DNA of 48,354 nucleotides, from assembly GCA_021732365.1 (NCBI GenBank), contig JAKFVD010000033.1:1-48354 (forward strand), given 5' to 3'. Position 1 is the first letter of the stretch; each line of letters begins with the position of its first letter. Of this stretch, positions 1 through 8,208 are shown piece by piece. A program made the translations under genes and the position numbers. The notes under the pieces were generated by a model. The model searched no databases. It saw only the letters and a list, made by a program, of their open reading frames with translations, and was not told the origin of the DNA. Origin of the DNA: Methylotenera sp. Its GTDB lineage: Bacteria > Pseudomonadota > Gammaproteobacteria > Burkholderiales > Methylophilaceae.

Positions 1-317
1 TAGCGCGCTTGCGTATGTGTGGTGGCAATAGTCAGCGTGCCTGTTTCTACTTTACTAAACTCATCACCCACGCGTTTAATATTTTGCATTTCAAGCATCA
101 CCGTTGCGGCTAGCTTAACAATATGTCGACCTGGCTCTGTAATCCCTGTTAATCGTTTACCATTGCGCTGAAAAATCTGTAAATTTAACTCATCTTCAAG
201 CATTTGAATTTGCTTGCTCACACCCGGTTGCGATGTATGTAATGCCTCTGCTGCAGCTGAAATGTTCAACCCTTGTCGGGCTACTTCATGTATGTATTTC
301 AATTGGTGAAGCTTCAT
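1..317 (-). CDS. cysB: CysB LysR-type regulator (N-terminal part, runs off window edge)
   Basis: About 105 N-terminal residues are visible, from ATG at 317 to the window edge with no stop. They contain a LysR-type winged helix-turn-helix (roughly residues 15-65, with SAAAEALHTSQPGVSKQ). Past the linker comes TIATTHTQAR, a sequence typical of CysB/Cbl at the start of the inducer-binding domain. CysB is the cytoplasmic activator of sulfate assimilation and responds to N-acetylserine in enterobacteria. It is divergent from the TSUP transporter and the cys genes that follow, the expected place for their regulator. Family is confident; CysB rather than Cbl is favoured by context. The rest of the gene lies outside the window. 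Confidence 0.92.
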   Translation of the reverse strand, partial: MKLHQLKYIHEVARQGLNISAAAEALHTSQPGVSKQIQMLEDELNLQIFQRNGKRLTGITEPGRHIVKLAATVMLEMQNIKRVGDEFSKVETGTLTIATTHTQAR

Positions 318-335
318 TCATGCCCCTCTTTAATC

Positions 336-413
336 AATAACAATCTTTATAATTAAATCATATACTAAAATAATGAATTGTTATTAAGCGATTATATCAA
401 TTACTGTTATACT
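336..413. promoter_or_regulatory. Candidate CysB operator and divergent promoter region
   Basis: The 130-bp gap between cysB and the transporter gene is very A+T rich. It holds a perfect 9-bp inverted repeat, AATAACAAT (336-344) and ATTGTTATT (377-385). A -10-like TATACT lies at 408-413 facing the transporter, with no good -35 at the proper spacing, as expected for an activator-dependent promoter. That CysB binds here is inferred from position and from the A/T-rich dyad character of known CysB sites; no consensus was scored. Confidence 0.4.
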
Positions 414-447
414 ACGCGCCTTTACTACCATTTGGGTATGCAGGCAC

Positions 448-1299
448 GTGGATTTAATTTTTTACATTTTTGCTGGATTTGTCGTTGGCTTGTTGGTCGG
501 ACTAACAGGCGTGGGCGGCGGTTCGCTGATGACGCCAATCTTGTTGATATTTTTTAACGTAAAAGCAGCCGTCGCCGTTGGTACTGACTTACTGTATGCA
601 TCGATTACTAAAAGTGTTGGTATTTTTGCGCACGGAAAACTAGGGAATATTGATTGGAAAATTGTACGATTATTGGCCTACGGCAGTATTCCCGCTTCGA
701 TTATTACAGTGCTTTATTTAAGAGAGTTAGATATTGCCTCTGACCTTGCAGTAAGCAGCATTAAATTTTGGCTGGGCATTGCATTATTACTCACTTCTTT
801 ATCGGTTTTATTCAGAAACCAATTAGCCAAACTATCTAAAACTGGACATTGGATTAACCCACAATACACGCCATACTTAACCATTATTTTGGGCTTAATT
901 TTAGGCTTTTTAGTCACGTTAACTTCGGTTGGCGCGGGCGCTTTGGGCGTAACTGCTTTACTTATTTTGTATCCTAAAATCCCCATCACCAGAATTATTG
1001 GTACTGATGTTGCGCATGCTGCACCGCTCACACTTGTCGCTGGATTAGGTCACGCCAGCTTAGGCACGGTCGATTACAGCTTGCTGGGTACGCTATTAAT
1101 CGGCTCAATTCCGGGCATTTGGATTGGTAGCCACCTCAGTGCAAAAGTAGCAGAGCACTGGGTGCGCACATTACTTGCGTTAATTCTGGTCTACGTAGGT
1201 CAAAAATTGGCTTTCCCAGAATTTAATCAACTAATTGGTATTTCTGTTTTGTTATTGATAGTCGCCTTAAAGCAACTAGGCTTAAAACACAGTAAATGA
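448..1299 (+). CDS. TSUP (TauE/SafE) family membrane anion transporter
   Basis: A 283-residue, very hydrophobic protein with about 8 membrane segments in two related halves. The N-half glycine motif GLTGVGGGSLMTP (about 19-31) and its counterpart around SVGAGALGVTAL in the second half are hallmarks of the TauE/SafE (TSUP) family, which moves sulfite, sulfate or organosulfonates across the inner membrane. Start is GTG at 448 with AGG a few bases upstream; the nearby ATG at 438 is out of frame. It lies between cysB and cysI, so sulfate uptake for assimilation (as described for CysZ-type TSUP proteins in some bacteria) is the likeliest role; sulfite export is the alternative. No cysTWA-type ABC transporter is visible in this window. 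Confidence 0.85.
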   Translation: MDLIFYIFAGFVVGLLVGLTGVGGGSLMTPILLIFFNVKAAVAVGTDLLYASITKSVGIFAHGKLGNIDWKIVRLLAYGSIPASIITVLYLRELDIASDLAVSSIKFWLGIALLLTSLSVLFRNQLAKLSKTGHWINPQYTPYLTIILGLILGFLVTLTSVGAGALGVTALLILYPKIPITRIIGTDVAHAAPLTLVAGLGHASLGTVDYSLLGTLLIGSIPGIWIGSHLSAKVAEHWVRTLLALILVYVGQKLAFPEFNQLIGISVLLLIVALKQLGLKHSK

Positions 1300-1315
1300 G
1301 AATGACTTTTTGAAT

Positions 1316-1354
1316 TAACCCACTATTTAGATTAAAATAATGGGTTAAGTTTTT
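1316..1354 (+). terminator. Rho-independent-like hairpin between TSUP gene and cysI
   Basis: Arms TTAACCCA (1316-1323) and TGGGTTAA (1341-1348) form 8 bp, extended after one mismatch by TATT/AATA, closing an 8-nt A/T-rich loop. GTTTTT follows. It begins 16 bp after the transporter stop and ends about 30 bp before cysI. It should end transporter transcripts, or act as a partial terminator or attenuator in front of the cys operon. Confidence 0.6.
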
Positions 1355-1380
1355 GGTAAGCAATCGACTCAAGCAAATAT

Positions 1381-3048
1381 ATGTATAAATACGACCAAAT
1401 AGACCAACAAATTGTAGACGAACGCGTTGTTCAATATCGCGACCAAACCCGTCGCTATTTAGCAGGCGAATTAAGCGAAGAGGAATTTCGTCCGCTACGT
1501 CTGCAAAACGGCCTGTATATTCAGCGCCACGCACCTATGTTCCGCATTGCGGTGCCTTACGGCATGCTTTCTAGCAAACAATTGCATAAATTGGCTGATC
1601 TAGCCAACAAATACGATAAAGACTATGGCCATTTTTCAACGCGCCAAAACCTGCAACTTAACTGGCCCAAATTAGAAGACGTGCCAGAAATGTTGGCAGA
1701 ACTGGCTACAGTTGAAATGCATGCGATTCAAACTTCTGGTAACTGTATTCGCAATATCACTACCGATCAATTTGCAGGTATCGCGCCGGATGAAGTGATT
1801 GACCCGCGTGCCATGGCGGAAATTATGCGTCAGTGGAGTACATTCCATCCAGAGTTCGCGCTACTACCGCGCAAATTTAAAATTGCCGTGTCTGGCACCA
1901 AACAAGACCGTGCCATAGTACAAGCGCATGATATTGGCATGGAGTTTTACACTGACAGCGCTGGCAAATTGGCTATCAAAGTTTGGGTTGGTGGTGGTTT
2001 AGGTCGCACACCAATTCTAGGCTCTGTGATTCGCGAACATTTAGAGTGGCAACATGCCCTTACTTATTGCGAAGCCATTATTCGCGTATATAACCTGCAT
2101 GGTCGCCGCGATAACGCCTATAAAGCGCGTATTAAAATCTTGGTTAAAGCATTAGGTATTGAAGAATTTAAAAACCAAGTTGAAGCGGAATGGGCACATT
2201 TAAAAGATGCGCCAAATACGATTACTGAAGCGGAATTATTGCGCGTTGGCAAGCATTTTGAAACCATGCCGTATGAAAATGTAGCCGCAAACGATGCAGG
2301 CTTTGATGCAGCAGTTGCTAGTAATCCCGCTTTTACTGCTTGGGTAAAACGCTGCGTACATGCACACAAACAAGCTGGTTATCGCGCAGTGACCTTATCA
2401 TTAAAACCGCATGGCAAAGCGCCAGGCGATGCAACATCTGCACAAATGCATACCGTTGCCGATTTGGCAACGCAATATAGCTTTGGTGAACTGCGTGTTT
2501 CACATGAGCAAAACTTGATTTTGGCCGACGTTAAATTAAGCGATTTATTCGCCGTTTGGGAAAAAGCACGTGCCGCAGGTTTGGCTACGCCGAATATTGG
2601 CCTGCTAACCGACATTATTTGCTGCCCAGGTGGCGATTTCTGTTCATTGGCTAATGCTAAGAGCATTCCAATTGCAGAAGCGATTCAAATGCAATTTGAT
2701 AATTTAGATTATCTGCATGATATTGGCGATATTGAGCTGAATATTTCTGGTTGCATGAACGCTTGTGGACATCATCATGTCGGTCATATTGGCATTTTAG
2801 GCGTGGATAAAGATAGCGCGGAGTTCTACCAAGTTTCAATCGGGGGCAAACAAGGCAACGATGCAAGCATCGGTTCAGTCATTGGCCCATCGTTTGCGGC
2901 AGACGAAATGCCAAGCGTGATACAAAAGTTAATCGACGTATACATTAAAGAGCGTACCGATGAAGAGCGCTTTATTGATACCGTGCGCCGTTTGGGTGTT
3001 GCGCCGTTTAAAGCACATGTTTACGCTAAAGAAGAGGTTGTAGCATGA
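1381..3048 (+). CDS. cysI: Assimilatory sulfite reductase hemoprotein (CysI-like)
   Basis: A 555-residue nitrite/sulfite reductase of the siroheme-[4Fe-4S] family, reducing sulfite to sulfide with six electrons in the cytoplasm. Two ferredoxin-like half-domains and two siroheme domains are apparent. The cluster ligands are C415 and C421 (CPGGDFC) and C458 and C462 (CMNAC). The sequence RQNLQLNW near residue 90 is a typical substrate/siroheme region. It overlaps the DUF934 gene by 4 bp (ATGA) and heads cysI-DUF934-cysH-cysD-cysN. No cysJ flavoprotein gene follows, so the electron donor is not the NADPH flavoprotein partner, at least from this locus. Nitrite reductase is a formal alternative, but the neighbours argue for sulfite. 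Confidence 0.93.
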   Translation: MYKYDQIDQQIVDERVVQYRDQTRRYLAGELSEEEFRPLRLQNGLYIQRHAPMFRIAVPYGMLSSKQLHKLADLANKYDKDYGHFSTRQNLQLNWPKLEDVPEMLAELATVEMHAIQTSGNCIRNITTDQFAGIAPDEVIDPRAMAEIMRQWSTFHPEFALLPRKFKIAVSGTKQDRAIVQAHDIGMEFYTDSAGKLAIKVWVGGGLGRTPILGSVIREHLEWQHALTYCEAIIRVYNLHGRRDNAYKARIKILVKALGIEEFKNQVEAEWAHLKDAPNTITEAELLRVGKHFETMPYENVAANDAGFDAAVASNPAFTAWVKRCVHAHKQAGYRAVTLSLKPHGKAPGDATSAQMHTVADLATQYSFGELRVSHEQNLILADVKLSDLFAVWEKARAAGLATPNIGLLTDIICCPGGDFCSLANAKSIPIAEAIQMQFDNLDYLHDIGDIELNISGCMNACGHHHVGHIGILGVDKDSAEFYQVSIGGKQGNDASIGSVIGPSFAADEMPSVIQKLIDVYIKERTDEERFIDTVRRLGVAPFKAHVYAKEEVVA

Positions 3049-3662
3049 GCAACTTAATTCAACTCAATGACAATACAGCTGAAATTGCAGAAAATACATG
3101 GCTGACAGTACAACTGCCCGCCAGCAATGTAGAAGCGCGTAAACAAGCGGGTAAAGTCGTGTTATTTAAGTTAACAGGCGAAGAAACAGTTACTGACACA
3201 CAAATCGCAGATACTGTGATTCCAGCGACTGGTAAAGTGATTGTGCCATTAAGCGTTTTTATTGCGCGCAAAGAAACGCTATCTGCACGTATTGCCAATG
3301 GTGAAATCGGCGTGTGGCTAGATACGCATGAGTTACTCGCTGATTTAGTCAGTCATCAGCCAGATTTAAACGCCCTACCAATCATTGCTGTGCATGTTGA
3401 GCGCTTTGCCGATGGCCGTATTTTTTCATTAGGTACTCTGTTGCGCACCCGTTATGGCTTTAAAAACGAATTACGCGCCACTGGCGATGTGTTGCGTGAT
3501 CAGCTGTTTTTCTTAAAACGTAGCGGTTTTAGTAGCTTTTTATTGCGTGCAGACCGCTCTGCGGTTGAAGCACTGGCAAGCTTAAATGACTTTACGGTCC
3601 CTTATCAAGGCGCAGTGGATGAGCCGCGACCAGTATTTACGCGCTATAACAGGGCCAGCTAA
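3045..3662 (+). CDS. DUF934 family protein of the sulfate-assimilation operon
   Basis: A 205-residue soluble protein of the DUF934 family, whose members in proteobacteria sit almost always between cysI and cysH. The conserved C-terminal part includes FADGRIFSLGTLLRTRYGF and LRATGDVLRDQLFFLKRSGF. No cofactor-binding cysteines or membrane segments are visible. Its ATG overlaps the cysI stop, and its TAA directly abuts the cysH ATG, implying translational coupling. Its function is not established; a role in sulfite reduction or electron delivery to CysI is inferred only from this invariant context. It is sometimes labelled oxidoreductase, which the sequence does not demonstrate. Confidence 0.85.
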   Translation: MSNLIQLNDNTAEIAENTWLTVQLPASNVEARKQAGKVVLFKLTGEETVTDTQIADTVIPATGKVIVPLSVFIARKETLSARIANGEIGVWLDTHELLADLVSHQPDLNALPIIAVHVERFADGRIFSLGTLLRTRYGFKNELRATGDVLRDQLFFLKRSGFSSFLLRADRSAVEALASLNDFTVPYQGAVDEPRPVFTRYNRAS

Positions 3663-4418
3663 ATGTCAGGTGAAGTTTCCTTTTTAAAACCATCTGCAAG
3701 CAACCCAGCCACATCGCCTACATTAACCGATGAGCTAAAAGCCAGCGTGCAATACAAAACAGCAGAAGTATTGGCTTTATTAAAAGCCGCTAGTAATGAG
3801 CTAGGCAGTATTACTTTTGCCAATAGTTTTGGTGCAGAAGACATGGTGCTAACGGATATCATTTTAAAAAATCAATTGCCTATTGAGATTTTTTCACTGG
3901 ACACAGGCCGCTTACCTGTAGAAACCTATGATTTAATCGCAAAAACTGAACAACATTACAACACGAAATTAAACGTGTATTTTCCGCAAGCGCAAGCCGT
4001 TGAATTTTATGTAAAAAATCATGGCATCAATGCGTTTTACGAATCAATTGATTTACGTAAGAGCTGCTGCCATATGCGTAAAGTAGAACCCTTACAACGC
4101 GCATTAAGCGATAAACAAGCGTGGATCACGGGTATGCGCGCTGCGCAAGCGACTACGCGCACTAGCCTTCCTGTGAGCGAGTACGATGCAGGCAATAAGT
4201 TAGAGAAATTCAATCCCTTAAGCGATTGGTCAGAATCAGAAGTATGGGCCTATATTCGCTTGAATAATGTGCCCTACAACGCATTACATGACCAGTTTTA
4301 CCCAAGCATTGGCTGTGCGCCTTGTACACGCGCTATTGCCATGGGTGAAGATATACGCGCCGGACGCTGGTGGTGGGAAGACCCAACTAGCAAAGAGTGC
4401 GGATTGCACGTCAAATAG
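3663..4418 (+). CDS. cysH: Adenylyl-sulfate (APS) reductase, CysH
   Basis: A 251-residue PP-loop (adenine nucleotide alpha hydrolase-like) reductase making sulfite from adenylyl sulfate with thioredoxin or glutaredoxin. It carries the pair C135-C136 (KSCCHMRK) and C218-x2-C221 (GCAPC). This four-cysteine set binds a [4Fe-4S] cluster and marks APS reductases rather than PAPS-specific enterobacterial CysH. The C-terminal ECGLH (catalytic C246) is present. The choice of APS as substrate fits the neighbouring cysD-cysN, which make APS, and the absence of any cysC (APS kinase) gene or CysC domain on cysN. ATG directly follows the stop of the preceding gene. Confidence 0.93.
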   Translation: MSGEVSFLKPSASNPATSPTLTDELKASVQYKTAEVLALLKAASNELGSITFANSFGAEDMVLTDIILKNQLPIEIFSLDTGRLPVETYDLIAKTEQHYNTKLNVYFPQAQAVEFYVKNHGINAFYESIDLRKSCCHMRKVEPLQRALSDKQAWITGMRAAQATTRTSLPVSEYDAGNKLEKFNPLSDWSESEVWAYIRLNNVPYNALHDQFYPSIGCAPCTRAIAMGEDIRAGRWWWEDPTSKECGLHVK

Positions 4419-4473
4419 AAACCGCATTAAAACTAAATAAATTACTTTAAATATAAACTGTAACCAATTGAAT

Positions 4474-5409
4474 ATGTTAACTAATAAACACCAGCCATTA
4501 TCACATTTAGACTGGCTAGAAGCAGAAGCGATTCACATTTTGCGTGAAGTTGCGGGGCAATGCAGCAACCCTGTTTTGCTGTTTTCAGGCGGCAAAGATT
4601 CACTGTGCATTTTGCGCTTGGCTGAAAAAGCCTTTCGCCCAGGCCGCTTTCCGTTTCCTTTAATGCACATTGACACTGGTCACAATTATCAAGAGGTGAT
4701 TGATTTTAGAGACCAACGCGCTGCTGAATTGGGTGAGCGCCTAATTGTGCGTTCAGTTGAAGATTCGATGAAACGCGGCACTGTGGTGCTAAAAACGCCT
4801 GATGAGCCACGCAATAAGCATCAATCAGTCACTTTATTAGAAGCGATTGAAGAGTTTGGCTTTGATTGTTGCATCGGTGGTGCACGCCGTGATGAAGAAA
4901 AAGCGCGCGCCAAAGAACGTATCATGAGTTTTCGCGATGAGTTTGGTCAATGGGATCCAAAAAATCAGCGCCCAGAGCTATGGAATTTGTATAACGCACG
5001 TAGCCACAAAGGTGAAAATATCCGCGCCTTCCCTATTTCCAATTGGACAGAAATGGATGTTTGGCAATATATCGAGCGCGAAAATTTAGGCTTGCCTAGC
5101 ATCTATTTTGCGCACAACCGCGACATTATTATGCGCGGCGGCGCTATGATGCCGGCCAATATTAAACTGGCTGATGGCGATGTGATTAACGTGCCAAAAG
5201 CAGGTGAAGAAGTCATCAATATGCAAGTACGGTTTAGAACGGTGGGCGATATTACTTGTACAGCGCCCGTAATTTCAGACGCGGATACCGTCAGCAAAAT
5301 TGTGCTGGAAACGGCGACGACGACCATTACTGAGCGTGGCGCAACGCGCTTAGATGACCAAACCTCTGATGCTTCGATGGAGCAACGCAAGAAAGAGGGT
5401 TACTTCTAA
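4474..5409 (+). CDS. cysD: Sulfate adenylyltransferase small subunit CysD
   Basis: A protein of about 311 residues that forms APS from sulfate and ATP with the GTPase CysN. The PP-loop ATP-binding motif SGGKDS lies near residue 40. The family signatures GGARRDEEKARAKER and RGGAMMPAN are present, and the length is normal (E. coli CysD is about 300). Two starts are possible: TTG at 4468 or ATG at 4474. I choose the ATG because it costs only two residues; neither has a strong ribosome binding site. The gene lies 55 bp after cysH and its stop overlaps the cysN start by one base (TAATG). Confidence 0.95.
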   Translation: MLTNKHQPLSHLDWLEAEAIHILREVAGQCSNPVLLFSGGKDSLCILRLAEKAFRPGRFPFPLMHIDTGHNYQEVIDFRDQRAAELGERLIVRSVEDSMKRGTVVLKTPDEPRNKHQSVTLLEAIEEFGFDCCIGGARRDEEKARAKERIMSFRDEFGQWDPKNQRPELWNLYNARSHKGENIRAFPISNWTEMDVWQYIERENLGLPSIYFAHNRDIIMRGGAMMPANIKLADGDVINVPKAGEEVINMQVRFRTVGDITCTAPVISDADTVSKIVLETATTTITERGATRLDDQTSDASMEQRKKEGYF

Positions 5410-6704
5410 TGAGTACCAATATGCAACAAAACGATTCAAACCATAACGATAGCCTTTTGCGTTTCATGACCTGCGGCTCTGTCGATGACGGAAAAAGTAC
5501 GTTAATTGGTCGCTTATTATTTGATACCAAAACCATTTTGGCCGATACGTTAACGCAAATTTCTAACACGTCTAAAAAGCGTGGCATGGAAGCGGTTGAT
5601 TTGTCTTTGCTAACCGATGGCCTGCAAGCGGAACGTGAGCAAGGTATTACCATTGACGTGGCCTATCGTTATTTCAGCACAGGTACACGCAAGTACATCA
5701 TTGCTGATGCGCCTGGTCATGAGCAATACACGCGTAATATGGTAACGGCTGCATCTACAGCAAATTTGGCGATTATCTTAATCGATGCACGCCGTGGTGT
5801 GCTGACACAAACACGCCGTCACAGCTATTTGGCGCATTTGGTGGGCATTCAGCATATTGTCGTTGCTGTTAACAAAATGGATTTGGTGAATTACGACCAA
5901 GCTACTTACGATAAAATTTGTGCCGATTATCAAACATTTGCCAACGAAATCGGCCTTGCTCAAGCGCGTGATATTCGCTTTATCCCAATGTCTGCCTTAA
6001 ATGGCGATATGTTGGTGGACCGATTAGAGAATATGCCTTGGTATTCAGGTGAGACATTGCTTGAAATGTTAGAAGCAGCACCAGCAGCCGATGAAGAGCA
6101 AAATGCAGAATTCAGATTCCCTGTGCAATTTGTATGCAGACCACATGCCAGTGCCGATGCCGATTTGCATGACTTTAGAGGCTTTATGGGCCGCATTGAA
6201 AGTGGCGATATTGCAGTGGGTGATGCTGTAACGGTATTACCAAATGGCTATCAATCTAAAGTAAAAGCGATTCAAATTGGCGACTTGCAATTACAAAGCG
6301 CGCAAACTGAGCAAAGCGTAACCATTTTGCTGGAAGACGAAATTGATACATCGCGCGGCGATATGATTGTTAAAACAGGCAGCGCTATTCAACCAGTGAA
6401 ACAGATAGAAGCGTTTGTGTGCTGGCTATCTGAAACGCCAATGTCTACGGCTAGAACATATGTAATACGACATACAACGCGCGAGTCAAAAGCTAAAGTT
6501 GCTGCTATTTCGTACAAAGTAGATGTTAATACGTTGGAACAACAAGCCACAACCGAACTCAAAATGAATGATATTGCGCGCATCAGCTTTAAGCTTGCGC
6601 AGCCATTGATGGTGGATAGTTATACGCAAAATCGTGCGATTGGCGCGTTTATTGTGATAGATGAAAGTACGAACAACACAGTAGGCGCAGGCATGATTGT
6701 ATAA
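5409..6704 (+). CDS. cysN: Sulfate adenylyltransferase large subunit CysN (GTPase)
   Basis: A 431-residue translational-GTPase-like protein that couples GTP hydrolysis to APS formation by CysD. G1 is GSVDDGKST (23-31), G3 lies within DAPGHEQYTRNM and G4 is NKMD. The C-terminal beta-barrel domains resemble EF-Tu domains II and III. The protein stops at the usual CysN length with no APS-kinase (CysC) extension, unlike the NodQ-type CysNC fusion. It is translationally coupled to cysD by a one-base stop/start overlap, and is the last of the core cys genes before the ferredoxin gene. Confidence 0.95.
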   Translation: MSTNMQQNDSNHNDSLLRFMTCGSVDDGKSTLIGRLLFDTKTILADTLTQISNTSKKRGMEAVDLSLLTDGLQAEREQGITIDVAYRYFSTGTRKYIIADAPGHEQYTRNMVTAASTANLAIILIDARRGVLTQTRRHSYLAHLVGIQHIVVAVNKMDLVNYDQATYDKICADYQTFANEIGLAQARDIRFIPMSALNGDMLVDRLENMPWYSGETLLEMLEAAPAADEEQNAEFRFPVQFVCRPHASADADLHDFRGFMGRIESGDIAVGDAVTVLPNGYQSKVKAIQIGDLQLQSAQTEQSVTILLEDEIDTSRGDMIVKTGSAIQPVKQIEAFVCWLSETPMSTARTYVIRHTTRESKAKVAAISYKVDVNTLEQQATTELKMNDIARISFKLAQPLMVDSYTQNRAIGAFIVIDESTNNTVGAGMIV

Positions 6705-6759
6705 ATTTAAAAAACGATTAAAATTAAATTATAAATTGAAGTAACCTCAAGGAATAAAT

Positions 6760-7083
6760 ATGACGTATGTAGTCACCGAAAACTGTATTCAATGCAAATT
6801 TACCGATTGCGTAGATGTTTGCCCAGTGGATTGTTTTGTTGAAGGCCCAAACTTTTTAGCCATTAATCCAGATGAGTGCATCGATTGCACGCTATGCGTT
6901 GCGGAATGTCCTGCTGAAGCAATTTTTGCTGAAGACGATGTACCAGCAGACCAGCAGGAATATATCGCCTTAAACGCGCGCCTTGCGCAATTGTGGCCAG
7001 TGATTACCAGCCGCAAAGAAGCGCTAGAAGATGCTGAAGCCATGAACGGTGTGCCCGGCAAACGTGAGCTTTTAATTGAATAG
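6760..7083 (+). CDS. fdxA: 7Fe-8S ferredoxin, FdxA type
   Basis: A 107-residue ferredoxin close to Azotobacter ferredoxin I. Cysteines C9, C17 and C50 fit a [3Fe-4S] cluster, and C21, C40, C43 and C46 a [4Fe-4S] cluster; the extra C12 and C25 of this family are also present. The N-terminus [17 protein letters not shown] is characteristic. A ribosome binding site AAGGA precedes the ATG. The gene lies 55 bp downstream of cysN on the same strand and before a strong terminator, so it may be part of the cys transcript. An electron-donor role for the CysI reductase is a plausible inference, since no cysJ is present. FdxA is widespread and often unlinked to cys genes. Confidence 0.93.
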   Translation: MTYVVTENCIQCKFTDCVDVCPVDCFVEGPNFLAINPDECIDCTLCVAECPAEAIFAEDDVPADQQEYIALNARLAQLWPVITSRKEALEDAEAMNGVPGKRELLIE

Positions 7084-7098
7084 TTTTAAATGAAATGC

Positions 7099-7125
7099 AA
7101 AAAGGATGCGCAAGCATCCTTTTTT
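7099..7125 (+). terminator. Intrinsic terminator after fdxA
   Basis: An 11-bp perfect stem, AAAAAGGATGC (7099-7109) and GCATCCTTTTT (7114-7124), closes a GCAA tetraloop and runs into a T tract. It starts 15 bp after the fdxA stop and closes the cys/fdxA transcription unit. Its presence also argues against the long upstream start (7095) for the next reading frame. Confidence 0.85.
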
Positions 7126-7154
7126 GTTTGAACACTTGTTTAAAATTAAACCCG

Positions 7155-7685
7155 ATGACAACACCACTTCCCTTTTTGCAACATTATTCTCCTGCCTTAC
7201 AAGATCAAGTCAGGCAATTACAAGCGCAAGACAAATTGGGCGACTATATTGCTGAGCGCTACAGTCAGCAACATTTAATACAAACCGATAAAGCGCTGTA
7301 CGCCTATTGCAATGATATTAAGCAAACATTCCTGCGCAACGCCCCGTTGCTAGACAAAGCACATTATGACAACCGATTGAGCATTGAGCATCATGCGCTA
7401 GGGCTTAATACCGCAGTATCACGGGTTCAGGGTGGGAAGTTGAAAGCGAAAAAAGAAATCAAGATATCTTCTTTTTTTAAAGCCGCGCCAGCTGAATTCT
7501 TGCGCATGATTGTCGTGCACGAATTGGCGCATTTAAAAGAGCGTAATCATGACAAGGCGTTTTATCAGCTATGCCAACATATGGAGCCGGATTATCACCA
7601 GCTAGAATTTGATTGCCGTGTTTATCTGCTATGGAAAAACGAAGCAGCGGCAAGAACAGTGGCGCCTAAAATACTGGCGCCATAG
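7155..7685 (+). CDS. YgjP/WLM-like (DUF45) putative zinc metalloprotease
   Basis: A 176-residue cytoplasmic protein with the zinc signature HELAH (about 122-126) followed by an N-H-D-K-xF element with a third His near 132. This is the pattern of the YgjP-like DUF45/WLM group, annotated as M48-like metal-dependent hydrolases. No signal peptide or membrane segment is seen. ATG at 7155 is chosen because the in-frame start at 7095 lies in the fdxA terminator. Its substrate is unknown. It is convergent with the DoxX gene, leaving 19 bp between stops. Family assignment is good; enzymatic activity is inferred from the motif. Confidence 0.82.
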   Translation: MTTPLPFLQHYSPALQDQVRQLQAQDKLGDYIAERYSQQHLIQTDKALYAYCNDIKQTFLRNAPLLDKAHYDNRLSIEHHALGLNTAVSRVQGGKLKAKKEIKISSFFKAAPAEFLRMIVVHELAHLKERNHDKAFYQLCQHMEPDYHQLEFDCRVYLLWKNEAAARTVAPKILAP

Positions 7686-7704
7686 TAGGATAATTTAAAG
7701 CAGA

Positions 7705-8103
7705 CTATTTACCGCGAATACCGTCAATACTGAATTTACCAGCACCTGCAACACTGAAATATAAAAAAACAAAACTAAACATCACAGCCAACTCACCATG
7801 ATTGGCAATTGGTAAAAAGCCGCTTGGTGCATGCGCCATAAAATAGGCAACTGCCATTTGGCCAGAAAGTACAAAAGCAACAGGGCGCGTAAAAAGACCA
7901 ACCAATATTAACGCACCGCCCACCAACTCTAAAATACCTGCAACTCCCATTAATGACATTAACTGCAGGCCATCAAACATTGCATTGTGTGGCATACCTA
8001 ACAGCTTTGAAGTGCCATGCTGCAGGAATAAAAAGCCTGTGATGATACGCAACAATCCCAAAACATAAGGTGTCCATTTATCGCAAAATTGAGTATTAAA
8101 CAT
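7705..8103 (-). CDS. DoxX family membrane protein
   Basis: A 132-residue protein with four predicted membrane helices. The DoxX-type N-terminal region LGLLRIITGFLFLQHGTSKLLG is present, with GGALILVGLFTRPVAF after the second helix. DoxX proteins are linked in various bacteria to thiosulfate:quinone oxidoreductase, thiol stress or unknown membrane functions; none can be chosen here. Start is set at ATG 8103, preceded by AAAGGAAAA; an in-frame extension to 8145 has no such site and adds 14 non-conserved residues. The gene appears monocistronic. Confidence 0.85.
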   Translation of the reverse strand: MFNTQFCDKWTPYVLGLLRIITGFLFLQHGTSKLLGMPHNAMFDGLQLMSLMGVAGILELVGGALILVGLFTRPVAFVLSGQMAVAYFMAHAPSGFLPIANHGELAVMFSFVFLYFSVAGAGKFSIDGIRGK

Positions 8104-8208
8104 TTGTTTTCCTTTATGTTGATTAATTAAGTAAACCAATAGCATACTAACTGATTAACTTATGCAGAGTATAGGATTAATCTTGCTCAATAATGCAGCA
8201 CTAAAAAA

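Noticed and set aside
5409..6704. CysNC (NodQ-type) fusion
   Set aside because: The protein ends at the usual CysN length with no APS-kinase P-loop after the beta-barrel domains.
7095..7154. Upstream start for the YgjP-like gene
   Set aside because: The extra 20 codons lie over the fdxA terminator hairpin and are not protein-like; ATG at 7155 gives the normal N-terminus.
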